A stretch of 54,720 bases of DNA. It comes from Opitutus sp. (lineage in GTDB: Bacteria; Verrucomicrobiota; Verrucomicrobiia; Opitutales; Opitutaceae). The stretch is taken from NCBI GenBank assembly GCA_009695305.1, contig SIBG01000017.1:1-54720 (forward strand). Direction: 5' to 3'. Position 1 is the stretch's first letter; the number at the start of each line of letters is the position of its first letter. The translations under genes were made by a program, and so were the position numbers. The notes under the pieces were generated by a model. The model was not told where the DNA came from. It ran no database searches and was given only the letters and a program-made list of their open reading frames with translations. Shown piece by piece: positions 24,607 through 33,049 of this stretch.

Positions 24607-27600
24607 CGGCCATCGGCCATGTGATGATCCTCGCCTCGGCGGGGTCGGGCAAAACCTATGCGCTGACGAATCGTTTTGTGCGGCTGCTGGCGCTGGGCGC
24701 GAAACCCGAGCGCATCGTGGCGCTGACCTTTACGCGCAAGGCGGCGGGCGAGTTCTTCGACGAAATTCTCCACAAGCTCGCGCGCGCGGCGCGGGAACCC
24801 GGCTACGCGGCGCAGCTGGCCGGGGACATCGAGGTGCGCCCGCTGGGCCCGGCGGACTTCCTGAAAATGCTGCGCACCGTGGTCGAGGCGATGCCGCGGC
24901 TGCGGCTCGGCACGCTGGATGGATTCTTCGCGCGCATCGCGGCTAATTTTCCGCTGGAACTGGGGCTCGCGGGCGAGTTCGAGATTCTGCTGGAGCACGC
25001 CGCGCGGCTGGAGCGCGGGCGGGTGTTGCGGCGGATGTTTGCCCGGGTGGGGGAGCTCGCCGAGGCCCAGCGGGAGTTCATCGAGGCGTTCAAGCGAGCG
25101 ACGTTCGGGGCGGACGAGAAGCGGCTCGGCGCGCAGCTCGACCGGTTCATCGACCAGCATCAGGAAATTTTTCTCACGGCGCCGGAGCGGGACCGCTGGG
25201 GCAATCCGGCCCGCGTCTGGCCCGCCGGGAGCGAGTGGCTCGGGGCCAGCGCGCAGCGCGTCGCCGCCGCGCGGGAGCTGCGCGCCGCCCTGGCGCCAAG
25301 CGAGTGGAATGACCAGCAGCGCGCGCGGTGGGACGCGTTTTTCGCGGAACTGGCGGAGTGGTCGCCGGGGGCGCCGATGGGCGACGCGCTGGAGTATCTC
25401 GTCAAGAATGCCCTCAAGGCGTGGCCGGACCTGGCGGAAATCATGGTGGAGCGAAAAAAACAGGCGTTGCCGGCGGCGGCGGGCCACGCGTTGCGCCGGC
25501 TCCTCCAGGCGATCATCGGCGCCGAGTTGGCGCGGCGGCTGGAAATTACGCGGGGAATTTACGCGGTGCTCGGCAGCTACGAGGCGGTTTACCACGACGC
25601 GGTGCGGCGGGCCGGCAAGCTCACGTTTGGCGACGTGCAGCGGCTGCTGCTGCCGGGCCAGGGCGGGGCGCGGACGCTGTCGCGCGAGGCGACGGACGCG
25701 AACCGGCTCTTCATCGACTTCCGCCTCGACGCGGAAATCGACCACTGGCTGCTCGATGAATTTCAGGACACGAGCTTTGGCCAGTGGTCGGTGCTGAAGA
25801 ACTTGATCGACGAGGCGGTGCAGGATCCGACGGGCGCGCGAAGTTTTTTCTACGTCGGCGATGTGAAACAGTCGGTCTTCGCGTGGCGCGGGGGCGACCC
25901 ACGGCTATTCCGCGAGATTTTCGACCACTATAACGCGGCGCTGCCCGGCCGCATCGCGGAGCAGTATCTGGTGAAATCTTTCCGCTCGGGTCCACCGGTG
26001 ATTGTGCTGGTCAACGCGGTGTTCGGCGCCGCGCCCGTGATCGCGGAGTTGTTTCCCGGCCAGGCGGCCGCGGATTGGAGCCGCGAATGGCGGAACCATG
26101 AGTCGGCCAAGCCGTCGCTCGGCGGACACGCGGCGCTGCTGCACGCGGCCGACGAGGAGGAGCGGTTCGCGACGGCGCTCCGGCTGCTCCATGAGATCGA
26201 GCCACTCGCACGCGGGCTCACGTGTGCGCTGCTCGTGCAGAAAAACGCCACGGCCACGCGGCTCGCGGATTATCTCCGTCAGGAGGGCGGGCTCCCCGCG
26301 GTGGCGGAGTCGGATCTCCACGTGTGCCGGGACAACCCGCTCGGCGCGGTGCTGCTCGCACTCGTGAAAGCCGCGGCCCATCCGGGCGACACGCTCGCGC
26401 AGGAGCAGCTGCAGATGACGCCGCTCGGGGCCGTGCTCGCGGCGGAAAACCTGGCCACCCCCGAAGCGCTGACGCGCCGGCTGCTCGGGCAGATTCATGC
26501 GGAGGGATTTGAACGCACGATGGACGCGTGGCTGCGCCGCCTCGAGCCCCGGCTTGCGGCGGACGATGCGTTCAGCCGCGAGCGCGCGCGGCAGTTCACG
26601 GCGGCGGCGGGGCAATTCGATGCGACGGGCAGTCGCGAGGTCGCGGAGTTCATCGAGTTCATGGAGCACCACACGGTGCGGGAGGCGGACACCGCGGCGG
26701 TCGTGCGCGTGATGACGGTGCATAAGGCGAAGGGCCTCGGCTTCGACCTCGTGATCCTGCCCGATCTCGAAGGCACGAAACTCGCCGCGCGGCGCGAAGG
26801 CCTCGCGGTGCAGCGGGCGGCGGACCGCTCGGTCGAGTGGGTGCTCGATCTGCCGGCGAAACTTTTTTCCGACCAGGATGCCGTGCTCGCCGCGCATGGG
26901 CGCGCGGCGGAGGCGGACGCGTGCTACGAGAATCTGTCGCTGCTCTATGTGGCGATGACGCGGGCGAAGCGGGCGATGTATCTCATCACAAAGCCGCCGG
27001 GCAAATCGACCTCGCGCAATTTTCCGAAATTGCTCGCCGAGACCCTGGGCGGGGAAAGCGGGACGATCCGCGTGGGGAAATTGGAGCTGACCGGCGCGGT
27101 GGCCGAGGGCGACGGCGTCTGGCACACGCGCGTCCCGCCGCCCCCGGCGCCGCCGCTGCCTCCAGTCGAGGGGGCGCGGCTCGACCCGCGAGCGGTCCGG
27201 AAATCGCCGCGGTGGCCGTCGCGCCGCCCCTCGGACGAAAAGTCCGGCGGATGGGACGCGGCCAGAATCTTTGAACTGGGCGGGGCCGACGGCGCGGCGG
27301 AATTCGGCCAGGCGGTGCATGCGCGTTTCGCCGAGGTGGAATGGGCGGGTGCGGCGGAGGGGAAAATATTTGCCGCGAAGTGGAACGCCCGCGGCGCCGC
27401 GGGCGAGGAAGCGCTGGCGTGTCTGCGGGCGCCGGAGCTGGCGGTCGTGTGGGCACGGCCCGCGGCGCCGGCCGAGGTGTGGCGCGAGCGGGCGTTTGAG
27501 GTCGTGCTGGAGGGCACGTGGGTCACCGGGGTCTTTGATCGCGTGGTGCTGGAGCGCGACGCGGCCGGGCGGGCCGTGCGGGCGACGGTGTATGATTTCA

Positions 27601-27773
27601 AGACCGACCGGGTCGCCGCCGACCGGGACATCGCGGCGGCGGTGGCGCGGCACGCGGGGCAGTTGAAGCTGTATCGGCGCGTGGCGGCGGTGCTCGCGGG
27701 CCTGGAGGTCAAGGCGGTCGGGTGCGAACTGGTGTTCACGCGCCGGCGGCGGCGGGCCGTGGTGCCCGGCTAA
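24603..27773 (+). CDS. AddA-like UvrD/Rep helicase-nuclease
   Basis: 1056 residues from ATG 24603. Superfamily 1 motifs are in order: [17 protein letters not shown] (about 9-24), Ia [12 protein letters not shown] (about 40), [15 protein letters not shown] (about 383), [18 protein letters not shown] (about 418), [16 protein letters not shown] (about 702) and [17 protein letters not shown] (about 780). A C-terminal PD-(D/E)XK nuclease has [10 protein letters not shown] near residue 996. With the overlapping AddB-like gene it forms a RecBCD-class helicase-nuclease for recombination repair. The upstream 100 codons of the frame lie inside the AddB-like gene and are not part of it. Confidence 0.9.
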   Translation: MTAIGHVMILASAGSGKTYALTNRFVRLLALGAKPERIVALTFTRKAAGEFFDEILHKLARAAREPGYAAQLAGDIEVRPLGPADFLKMLRTVVEAMPRLRLGTLDGFFARIAANFPLELGLAGEFEILLEHAARLERGRVLRRMFARVGELAEAQREFIEAFKRATFGADEKRLGAQLDRFIDQHQEIFLTAPERDRWGNPARVWPAGSEWLGASAQRVAAARELRAALAPSEWNDQQRARWDAFFAELAEWSPGAPMGDALEYLVKNALKAWPDLAEIMVERKKQALPAAAGHALRRLLQAIIGAELARRLEITRGIYAVLGSYEAVYHDAVRRAGKLTFGDVQRLLLPGQGGARTLSREATDANRLFIDFRLDAEIDHWLLDEFQDTSFGQWSVLKNLIDEAVQDPTGARSFFYVGDVKQSVFAWRGGDPRLFREIFDHYNAALPGRIAEQYLVKSFRSGPPVIVLVNAVFGAAPVIAELFPGQAAADWSREWRNHESAKPSLGGHAALLHAADEEERFATALRLLHEIEPLARGLTCALLVQKNATATRLADYLRQEGGLPAVAESDLHVCRDNPLGAVLLALVKAAAHPGDTLAQEQLQMTPLGAVLAAENLATPEALTRRLLGQIHAEGFERTMDAWLRRLEPRLAADDAFSRERARQFTAAAGQFDATGSREVAEFIEFMEHHTVREADTAAVVRVMTVHKAKGLGFDLVILPDLEGTKLAARREGLAVQRAADRSVEWVLDLPAKLFSDQDAVLAAHGRAAEADACYENLSLLYVAMTRAKRAMYLITKPPGKSTSRNFPKLLAETLGGESGTIRVGKLELTGAVAEGDGVWHTRVPPPPAPPLPPVEGARLDPRAVRKSPRWPSRRPSDEKSGGWDAARIFELGGADGAAEFGQAVHARFAEVEWAGAAEGKIFAAKWNARGAAGEEALACLRAPELAVVWARPAAPAEVWRERAFEVVLEGTWVTGVFDRVVLERDAAGRAVRATVYDFKTDRVAADRDIAAAVARHAGQLKLYRRVAAVLAGLEVKAVGCELVFTRRRRRAVVPG

Positions 27774-27835
27774 CGGCGGCGCAAAATTCTGGCTTTACAG
27801 CGCGACGGGCGCCACGCACGTTCGCTCCTCCACCT

Positions 27836-27937
27836 ATGGGCAATCTCAAAAAGAAACGTCGTCTGAAGATGAACAAGCACAAGCGTCGGAAGCGCTTGAA
27901 GGCAAACCGCCACAAAAAGCGCACGTGGCAGAAGTGA
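27836..27937 (+). CDS. AURKAIP1/COX24-domain mini ribosomal-type protein
   Basis: Only 33 residues, over half Lys/Arg: [20 protein letters not shown] followed by [13 protein letters not shown]. The [11 protein letters not shown] core matches the COX24/AURKAIP1 domain, known from mitochondrial small-subunit protein mS38 and tiny bacterial ribosomal proteins. It probably binds rRNA. It stands alone, 60 bases after the AddA-like gene, and is followed by a terminator. Confidence 0.85.
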   Translation: MGNLKKKRRLKMNKHKRRKRLKANRHKKRTWQK

Positions 27938-27976
27938 GCCACGCGGTTTTCGCCGCGCCGGTTCTCCGCATTCTCC

Positions 27977-28009
27977 AACCCGCTGCAGCTCGCGGCGGGT
28001 TTTTATTTT
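27977..28009 (+). terminator. Rho-independent terminator after the mini ribosomal-type gene
   Basis: AACCCGC pairs with GCGGGTT across a 10-base GC-rich loop and is followed by TTTATTTT, 40 bases past the stop of the 33-residue gene. Confidence 0.8.
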
Positions 28010-28239
28010 CCGGTCCTGAGGGGCGAGCGATGGTTGGCGCCGGCGCTGGTGAAGGTGCAGGGGACCGCCGGGTCGGTTCTGGCCCGGCCGCCGGCTTTTC
28101 GCAGGAAGGGTCGGCGGGCGAAGTCGACTGGAATGTTCGTGCGGAATTCTCCGCCACGACCACGAACGGCGGTGGCGGCAAGCAAGAAAAGGTAAATGGC
28201 GGCCAGCACGAGGGTAAGGGCGTGGTTTAGTCTTGTCAC
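28003..28239 (-). CDS. Small hypothetical membrane or secreted protein
   Basis: A 78-residue frame from GTG 28239: a hydrophobic N terminus (NHALTLVLAAIYLFLLAATA) followed by a basic, Arg-rich region and a Ser/Gly-rich end. Codon third positions are GC-biased as in real genes of this window. No family recognised. A 10-G run (read as C on this strand) lies immediately upstream, and its end overlaps the convergent terminator. It could be spurious. Confidence 0.4.
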   Translation of the reverse strand: MTRLNHALTLVLAAIYLFLLAATAVRGRGGEFRTNIPVDFARRPFLRKAGGRARTDPAVPCTFTSAGANHRSPLRTGK

Positions 28240-28249
28240 GGGGGGGGGG
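28240..28249. repeat. Homopolymeric G10 tract
   Basis: Ten consecutive G between the divergent small ORF and the pilM operon, 124 bases upstream of the pilM-like start. Such tracts are prone to slipped-strand length change. Confidence 0.9.
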
Positions 28250-28372
28250 TATTTGGGACTTTCGCGCTCACTTTGCGATTGCCGGATTCGGCGCTCGCGC
28301 CGGCATTTCCAAAAAACACCCTACCGACCTTTCCTTCGCAACCTAGCCCCGCCAACCTGCCCCAGCGATCGC

Positions 28373-29434
28373 ATGCTTTTTTCCCAGAAAACCAAAGGGT
28401 TTTTCGTCGAGCTGAATGACAATGCGGTCATGCTGGCGCGCACCTCGGCCGCGGTGGCGCCGTTCACCGTTGAGGACATGCGGGAGTGTCCCACGGGTGA
28501 TGCCGCGGCGCTGGAGGAAGCGATCAAGCAAATCCAGCCGAAGAAACCCCCCAGCGGCTACCTGCATGCCACGGTCAGCACCTATCCGGCGAAGCGCCTC
28601 GTCCGCCGGCATTCGCTGGAACTGAAGCGGGTGAAGGAACCGGCTTATTTTCCGGAGGTTTTTTCCCAGCAGTTTCGCGTCGAGCTGGACAAATTTACGA
28701 TCGTGATTCTAAATGCCAACGACGGGACGGACTACGATCTCATCAAGGCGACGCAGAAGGATGTGCTGTTCTGCGGACTGCCCAACGATGACGTCGTCGC
28801 GACGCAGACGGCCCTGCTCGCGGCGGGCATTTATCCGGAGCGTTTCGAACTCGGTTCGGTGTCGTTGCTGGGTGGCGTCGCGGACTGCCTGGCGTTTACC
28901 AAGTCGAAAACACCCACGCTGGTGCTGGAGATCGGCGCGGATTCGACGCATTCGTTCATCGTGTCATCGGCGGGGGTCGAGGCCTCGCGGCCGATCCCCC
29001 AGGGGCTCGAAGCCATGGTGCCGATCGTGCAAAAGGAGCTGGGCCTGAAAGACGAGGAGTCGGCGAAGAAACTATTTTATTCGAACACCTTCGATTTCAC
29101 CGGCATGGGTCCGCTCCTCGTCAAGAAACTCCTGAAGGAACTGCAGTCCTCGATCGGCTTCTACGAGGTGCAGACCGGTCAGTCGGTCGGCCAGGTGCTG
29201 TGCACCCAACTCTCCCCGAAGCTGGCGTGGCTTGACCCCGCCATCGCCACGGCGCTCGGCATCAGCGGGCTCAAGCTCGATCCGGGCCCCTGGCTGCAGT
29301 CGCGGCAGGTCACGCTACCCGACGCGCTCGCCAAGAATGCCCAGGACATCCGCTGGTTCGGCCTGCTCAGCCTGATGGCCAACTACCACGCGAACCCTCC
29401 CACCCATGCTGTCCCTGCTGAAGAAAAAAAGTGA
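28373..29434 (+). CDS. PilM-like actin-fold pilus assembly protein
   Basis: 353 residues, first gene of a six-gene operon. MLFSQKTKGFFVELNDNAVM resembles the phosphate-1 strand of PilM/FtsA proteins; TPTLVLEIGADSTHSFIVSS is the second phosphate loop; and QGLEAMVPIVQKELGLKDEE with LLKELQSSIGFYEVQTGQ follows the PilM order. PilM is cytoplasmic and binds the N-terminal tail of PilN to link inner-membrane complex and motor. The frame is open to 28196, but ATG 28373 gives the conserved start. The 3' end overlaps the pilN-like gene by 29 bases. Confidence 0.8.
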   Translation: MLFSQKTKGFFVELNDNAVMLARTSAAVAPFTVEDMRECPTGDAAALEEAIKQIQPKKPPSGYLHATVSTYPAKRLVRRHSLELKRVKEPAYFPEVFSQQFRVELDKFTIVILNANDGTDYDLIKATQKDVLFCGLPNDDVVATQTALLAAGIYPERFELGSVSLLGGVADCLAFTKSKTPTLVLEIGADSTHSFIVSSAGVEASRPIPQGLEAMVPIVQKELGLKDEESAKKLFYSNTFDFTGMGPLLVKKLLKELQSSIGFYEVQTGQSVGQVLCTQLSPKLAWLDPAIATALGISGLKLDPGPWLQSRQVTLPDALAKNAQDIRWFGLLSLMANYHANPPTHAVPAEEKK

Positions 29435-30029
29435 CGCCAGCGCCGAGCCGGCGGTGCCCGCGTGGCACCCGAATTTCCGCAACTACGAAAAGTTGCCGGA
29501 CATCAAGGTCGTGCGCACCGCGTTTTTCGTCAACGGCGCGGCCGTCTCCCTCGCGCTGGCGCTCGGCATCAATTTCGGCTTTCAGGAGTGGCAGCTGCAT
29601 GTGCTGCACAACCAGATCGTCGACTGGCAACGCCAGATCGATCACGACCAGAAGGAGAGCAACCAGGCGGTTGCGCTCTTCAAGAAATTCCAGGCCGAAG
29701 AGGTCAAGATCATTGAAGTGGAGACGTTCGTCCGGTCCAAGCCCGTCGTGTCCGAGTTGCTCTTCCGCCTGGGCCAGACCCTGCCGGCCAACATCGCGAT
29801 CGACAGCCTCGACCTGCGCGAAAACGGCCTCTCGCTCCATCTCACCGTCCGCGGCGCGCCGGATACGGCCGCCGGCTACGCCCACGCCTATCTCGAACAA
29901 CTCCGCGCCGACAAGGAGTTCACGCGGTTCGATGATTTCCAGATGCCCAACGTAGTGCGCAATACGACGACCGGCCGTCTCTCGGTCGATGTGTTCATGC
30001 GCCTGCGAGCTCCCGCGAAGAAGCCATGA
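29406..30029 (+). CDS. PilN-like pilus assembly protein
   Basis: 207 residues with a cytoplasmic N-terminal tail, one membrane helix (FFVNGAAVSLALALGINFGF), a coiled-coil stretch (LHNQIVDWQRQIDHDQKESN) and a ferredoxin-like periplasmic domain with LPANIAIDSLDLRENGLSLH, the usual PilN/GspL style. PilN pairs with PilO to form inner-membrane heterodimers. The ATG lies 29 bases inside the pilM-like gene, and its stop overlaps the pilO-like start (ATGA), so translation is coupled. Confidence 0.8.
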   Translation: MLSLLKKKSDASAEPAVPAWHPNFRNYEKLPDIKVVRTAFFVNGAAVSLALALGINFGFQEWQLHVLHNQIVDWQRQIDHDQKESNQAVALFKKFQAEEVKIIEVETFVRSKPVVSELLFRLGQTLPANIAIDSLDLRENGLSLHLTVRGAPDTAAGYAHAYLEQLRADKEFTRFDDFQMPNVVRNTTTGRLSVDVFMRLRAPAKKP

Positions 30030-30580
30030 CCAACGAGGAACTATTCGCCCTGCTGAAGAAGAACCCGGTCAGCGTTGGCTGCGGCGCGCTGAGCCTGGCG
30101 CTGGCCGCCGGCATTTATTTTCGGGGCGGCGTGTTGCCCGATCACGAGGCGGAGCTGGCGCAAAAATCCGCCGAGGGCAAGCGCTTGGCGGCCAACGTCA
30201 AGTATGCCGCGCAATTGAAAGAACAGCTTGCGGCCGTCGTGCAGGCGAACAAGGAGATCGAGCGGCGCCTCGTCCGCGGCAGCCAGATCGCGATCAACCA
30301 ACAGTATTTTTATAAACTTGAAGCCGAGACCGGCACCAAGGTCACCATCCAGCAGTCGCCCATCTCGCCGGTGCGCGGCGGGGTGAAGACTGTGTTTGCG
30401 TCGGTGCCTTTCTCGGCGACCGTGGCGGGCAGCTACTCTCAGTTGGTCGATTTCCTTCTCCGCCTCGAGGGTCAGGCGCACTACTGCCGCGTGACGAGTG
30501 CTTCGTGCAGTGTCCCGCTCACCGCGCGCAACTCGGCGATGAGCCTCACGATCAGCCTCGAACTTCTCGGCCTGCCATGA
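30026..30580 (+). CDS. PilO-like pilus assembly protein
   Basis: 184 residues: a short N terminus, membrane helix (GCGALSLALAAGIYFRGGVL), coiled coil (QLKEQLAAVVQANKEIERRL) and a C-terminal ferredoxin-like domain with VKTVFASVPFSATVAGSYSQ and LVDFLLRLEGQAHYCRVTSA, the PilO pattern around the bilobal domain. It is the partner of PilN. Overlap with both neighbours is four bases (ATGA). Confidence 0.8.
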   Translation: MTNEELFALLKKNPVSVGCGALSLALAAGIYFRGGVLPDHEAELAQKSAEGKRLAANVKYAAQLKEQLAAVVQANKEIERRLVRGSQIAINQQYFYKLEAETGTKVTIQQSPISPVRGGVKTVFASVPFSATVAGSYSQLVDFLLRLEGQAHYCRVTSASCSVPLTARNSAMSLTISLELLGLP

Positions 30581-31149
30581 ACCCTGCCCGCCTCACTGCC
30601 GCCGTCTTGCTCGTCCTCGGATCTTTTCCGCTGCACGCCGCTGCCCCGGCCGCGCCCGCTTCCGATCTCCTCCCCGCCGAAAAGCGCCGGGTTACGGTCG
30701 AGCTGGCCCAGCGCCTCACCCGCCCGCCGGCGCCGGTGCCGGCGCCGGCCGATCTCGTGTCTCCCTTTAATCCCGCCGGATTTGAGCAGCCTGATCCCGA
30801 GGAAGTGCGCGCGGCCGCGGCAGACTCCGCCAAGGCCGGCGGGGCCGGTGGCGTTCCCGCCGGGGGCGGCGAGGGGGCGGGCCCGGCCCAACCCGTCCGC
30901 CAGACCGGGGATCGCGAGACGCTCGAGGCGATCGCGCCGCGCATCATGGGCACGGCCATGATTGAATTTGCCGGGAAGCGCATGCTGCTGATCGGGAAAA
31001 ACCGCTTCGAAGTCGGCGCGCACTTTACCGTCACCTACAACGGCCAGGAGGTAGACCTCGAACTCCTCGCCATCGATCGCACCACCTTTACCCTTCGTCT
31101 CAACCACGAAGAAATCACTCGGCTTATCAAACCCGGAAAGTCCCCATGA
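30577..31149 (+). CDS. PilP-like periplasmic protein
   Basis: 190 residues from ATG 30577. The signal peptide is NPARLTAAVLLVLGSFPLHA. A Pro/Ala-rich linker (about 40-110) follows, then a beta-domain with AIAPRIMGTAMIEFAGKRML, KNRFEVGAHFTVTYNGQEVD and RTTFTLRLNHEEITRLIKPG. PilP joins PilNO to the secretin's N domains, and position between the pilO-like and secretin genes supports this call more than sequence does. The ATG overlaps the previous stop, and the secretin ATG overlaps its own stop. Confidence 0.65.
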   Translation: MNPARLTAAVLLVLGSFPLHAAAPAAPASDLLPAEKRRVTVELAQRLTRPPAPVPAPADLVSPFNPAGFEQPDPEEVRAAAADSAKAGGAGGVPAGGGEGAGPAQPVRQTGDRETLEAIAPRIMGTAMIEFAGKRMLLIGKNRFEVGAHFTVTYNGQEVDLELLAIDRTTFTLRLNHEEITRLIKPGKSP

Positions 31150-33011
31150 GCACACGCCACTTCCTCCCGTCCTTACTCGTCGCCCTGCTGGCCTCTTCGT
31201 CCGCCTTGGCGGCGGCCCAAGAACCAAACACGCCAGCCGCCGCCGCCGCGCCCGCCGCCGCTCCGGGCACGCCAGCCCTCCCGGGCGACGCCAGCAAACT
31301 CGCGGACAAGCCCGCCGCGAGCGACTCCACGGCCAAGCCCGAGGATGCCGCCAAAGGCGTCGCGACCAAGGGCAAGGACGCGACCGGCAAGGACACCCTC
31401 TCCGTCGATTTCCCCGACGAAGACATTCGCAACATCCTCCGCAACGTCGCCGATCTCTTCGAACTCAACCTCGTCATGCCCGAGGCCCTGCAGGGCAAGA
31501 CCTCGATCAAGCTCCGCGACGTCACGTGGCGGCAGATTTTCCAAAACGTGCTCGGTCCCGTCAACTACACCGCCGTCGAGGAAGGCAACATCATCAAGAT
31601 TGTCACCAATGATAGCCTCACGCAGGAGCCCGTCACGACCGAGGTTTTCTTGATCAACTACGCCAAGGCCGCGGACATCATGCCCACCATTACCTCGCTC
31701 GTCGAGGCGGCCTCGGGCGGGAAAATCATGGTTGATGTCCGCAGCAACAGCCTGGTGATCACCGAGCGCCCCACGCGCATGCAGCGCATCAAGCAGATCG
31801 TCGAGCAACTCGACAAGGCCACCGACCAGGTGATGATCGAGTCCAAGTTCATCGAAGTCACGAACAGCGACGTGCGGAACCTCGGCGTCAACTGGTCCTC
31901 CCTCCAGAATTTCAACCTCAGCGCCGGCCCGCTCACGGGCAATATCAGCCGCACCCGTGGCCAGACCGAGGCCGACGGCTTCGACCGGTCCAAAGGTTCC
32001 ACTGGCACCAACACCACCGGCACCAATGCCTCCAACACTGTCACCACCAGCGGCACCACGTCCGGCGGCTCCAACACCACCAGCAGTGTGACCTCGGCCA
32101 ATGGCAGCCCCACTGCCACGTCGACCACCGGCACCAACGGCGCCCTTACGAACGGCACCACCACCACCGGCGTCACCGGCACCACCGGCACCGTCAGCGA
32201 CACTCTCAACAGCACGCTTAATTTCCTCAACAACGTGGCGAACAACGGGGGCACCAGTCGCGCCCTCCAATCCGTCTTTAACGCCGACCAGTTCAAACTC
32301 GTCCTCAGCGCCCTCCAGTCGCAGAACGACGTCAAGATCGTCTCCAATCCCACGATCGTCACGCTCAACAACACGGAGGCTTCCATCAACGTTGGTGAGT
32401 CCAACCCGATCCCCAAATATCAATACAACCAGCAGACGGGCGGCTTCGAGGTCGCCGGCTTCGACTACAAGGACATCGGCATCAACCTCAAGGTTACTCC
32501 GCAGGTCAACGGCCGCGGCACCATCAAGCTCACGCTTTCGCCCGAGGTCAGCCAGAAGAACGGCACCGCGACCTTCGGCATCGCCCAGATCCCGATCATC
32601 GCCACCCGCAAGGCCACCACGACGATCATGCTCAAGGATGGATTTACGATGGGCATCGGCGGCATGCTGACCACGCAAAGCACCAAGGTTAATACCAAGG
32701 TGCCGCTCTTCGGCTCCATACCCGGGCTCGGCCGCCTGTTCCGCTCGGACAGCAAGGATGAGCAGGTGAGAAATCTCATCATCTTCATCACGGCGAAGAC
32801 GGTGCCCGCCGAGGGAGCCCCAGTCGAGATGCTCTTCGAATCCGAACGCGTCCGGCAGCTTAACATCAAACGCGAGGATCTCCCGGGCTACCGCGATGGC
32901 TCGAGTCCCTTTCAGCCCTCCACCGCCAAACCTGGCGAGTCAAAAACTGGCGAAACTCCGCCCGCAAAGAAACCGTTCTTCCGTCTGACCACACCTGAGG
33001 ACAAGAAATGA
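31146..33011 (+). CDS. Secretin (PilQ/GspD family) with low-complexity insert
   Basis: 621 residues, outer-membrane channel subunit. Signal peptide SLLVALLASSSALAAAQ, then an Ala/Pro-rich linker, N0/N1 domains (LSVDFPDEDIRNILRNVADL; KTSIKLRDVTWRQIFQNVL; VDVRSNSLVITERPTRMQRI) and the secretin core (VKIVSNPTIVTLNNTEASIN, TPQVNGRGTIKLTLSPEVSQ, IGGMLTTQSTKVNTKVPLFG then SIPGLGRLFRS). Between them lies a Ser/Thr/Gly/Asn-rich insert (residues about 281-353). Compared with gammaproteobacterial PilQ there is no AMIN repeat. It is the only secretin in the window and is coupled to its neighbours. Confidence 0.9.
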   Translation: MSTRHFLPSLLVALLASSSALAAAQEPNTPAAAAAPAAAPGTPALPGDASKLADKPAASDSTAKPEDAAKGVATKGKDATGKDTLSVDFPDEDIRNILRNVADLFELNLVMPEALQGKTSIKLRDVTWRQIFQNVLGPVNYTAVEEGNIIKIVTNDSLTQEPVTTEVFLINYAKAADIMPTITSLVEAASGGKIMVDVRSNSLVITERPTRMQRIKQIVEQLDKATDQVMIESKFIEVTNSDVRNLGVNWSSLQNFNLSAGPLTGNISRTRGQTEADGFDRSKGSTGTNTTGTNASNTVTTSGTTSGGSNTTSSVTSANGSPTATSTTGTNGALTNGTTTTGVTGTTGTVSDTLNSTLNFLNNVANNGGTSRALQSVFNADQFKLVLSALQSQNDVKIVSNPTIVTLNNTEASINVGESNPIPKYQYNQQTGGFEVAGFDYKDIGINLKVTPQVNGRGTIKLTLSPEVSQKNGTATFGIAQIPIIATRKATTTIMLKDGFTMGIGGMLTTQSTKVNTKVPLFGSIPGLGRLFRSDSKDEQVRNLIIFITAKTVPAEGAPVEMLFESERVRQLNIKREDLPGYRDGSSPFQPSTAKPGESKTGETPPAKKPFFRLTTPEDKK

Positions 33012-33049
33012 TCGCCCCGCGCCGTAACTTTCAACCACGAGGTGCAACC

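Noticed and set aside
28196..28372. N-terminal extension of the pilM-like frame
   Set aside because: It crosses the G10 tract and reads low-complexity sequence; ATG 28373 begins the family-like N terminus.
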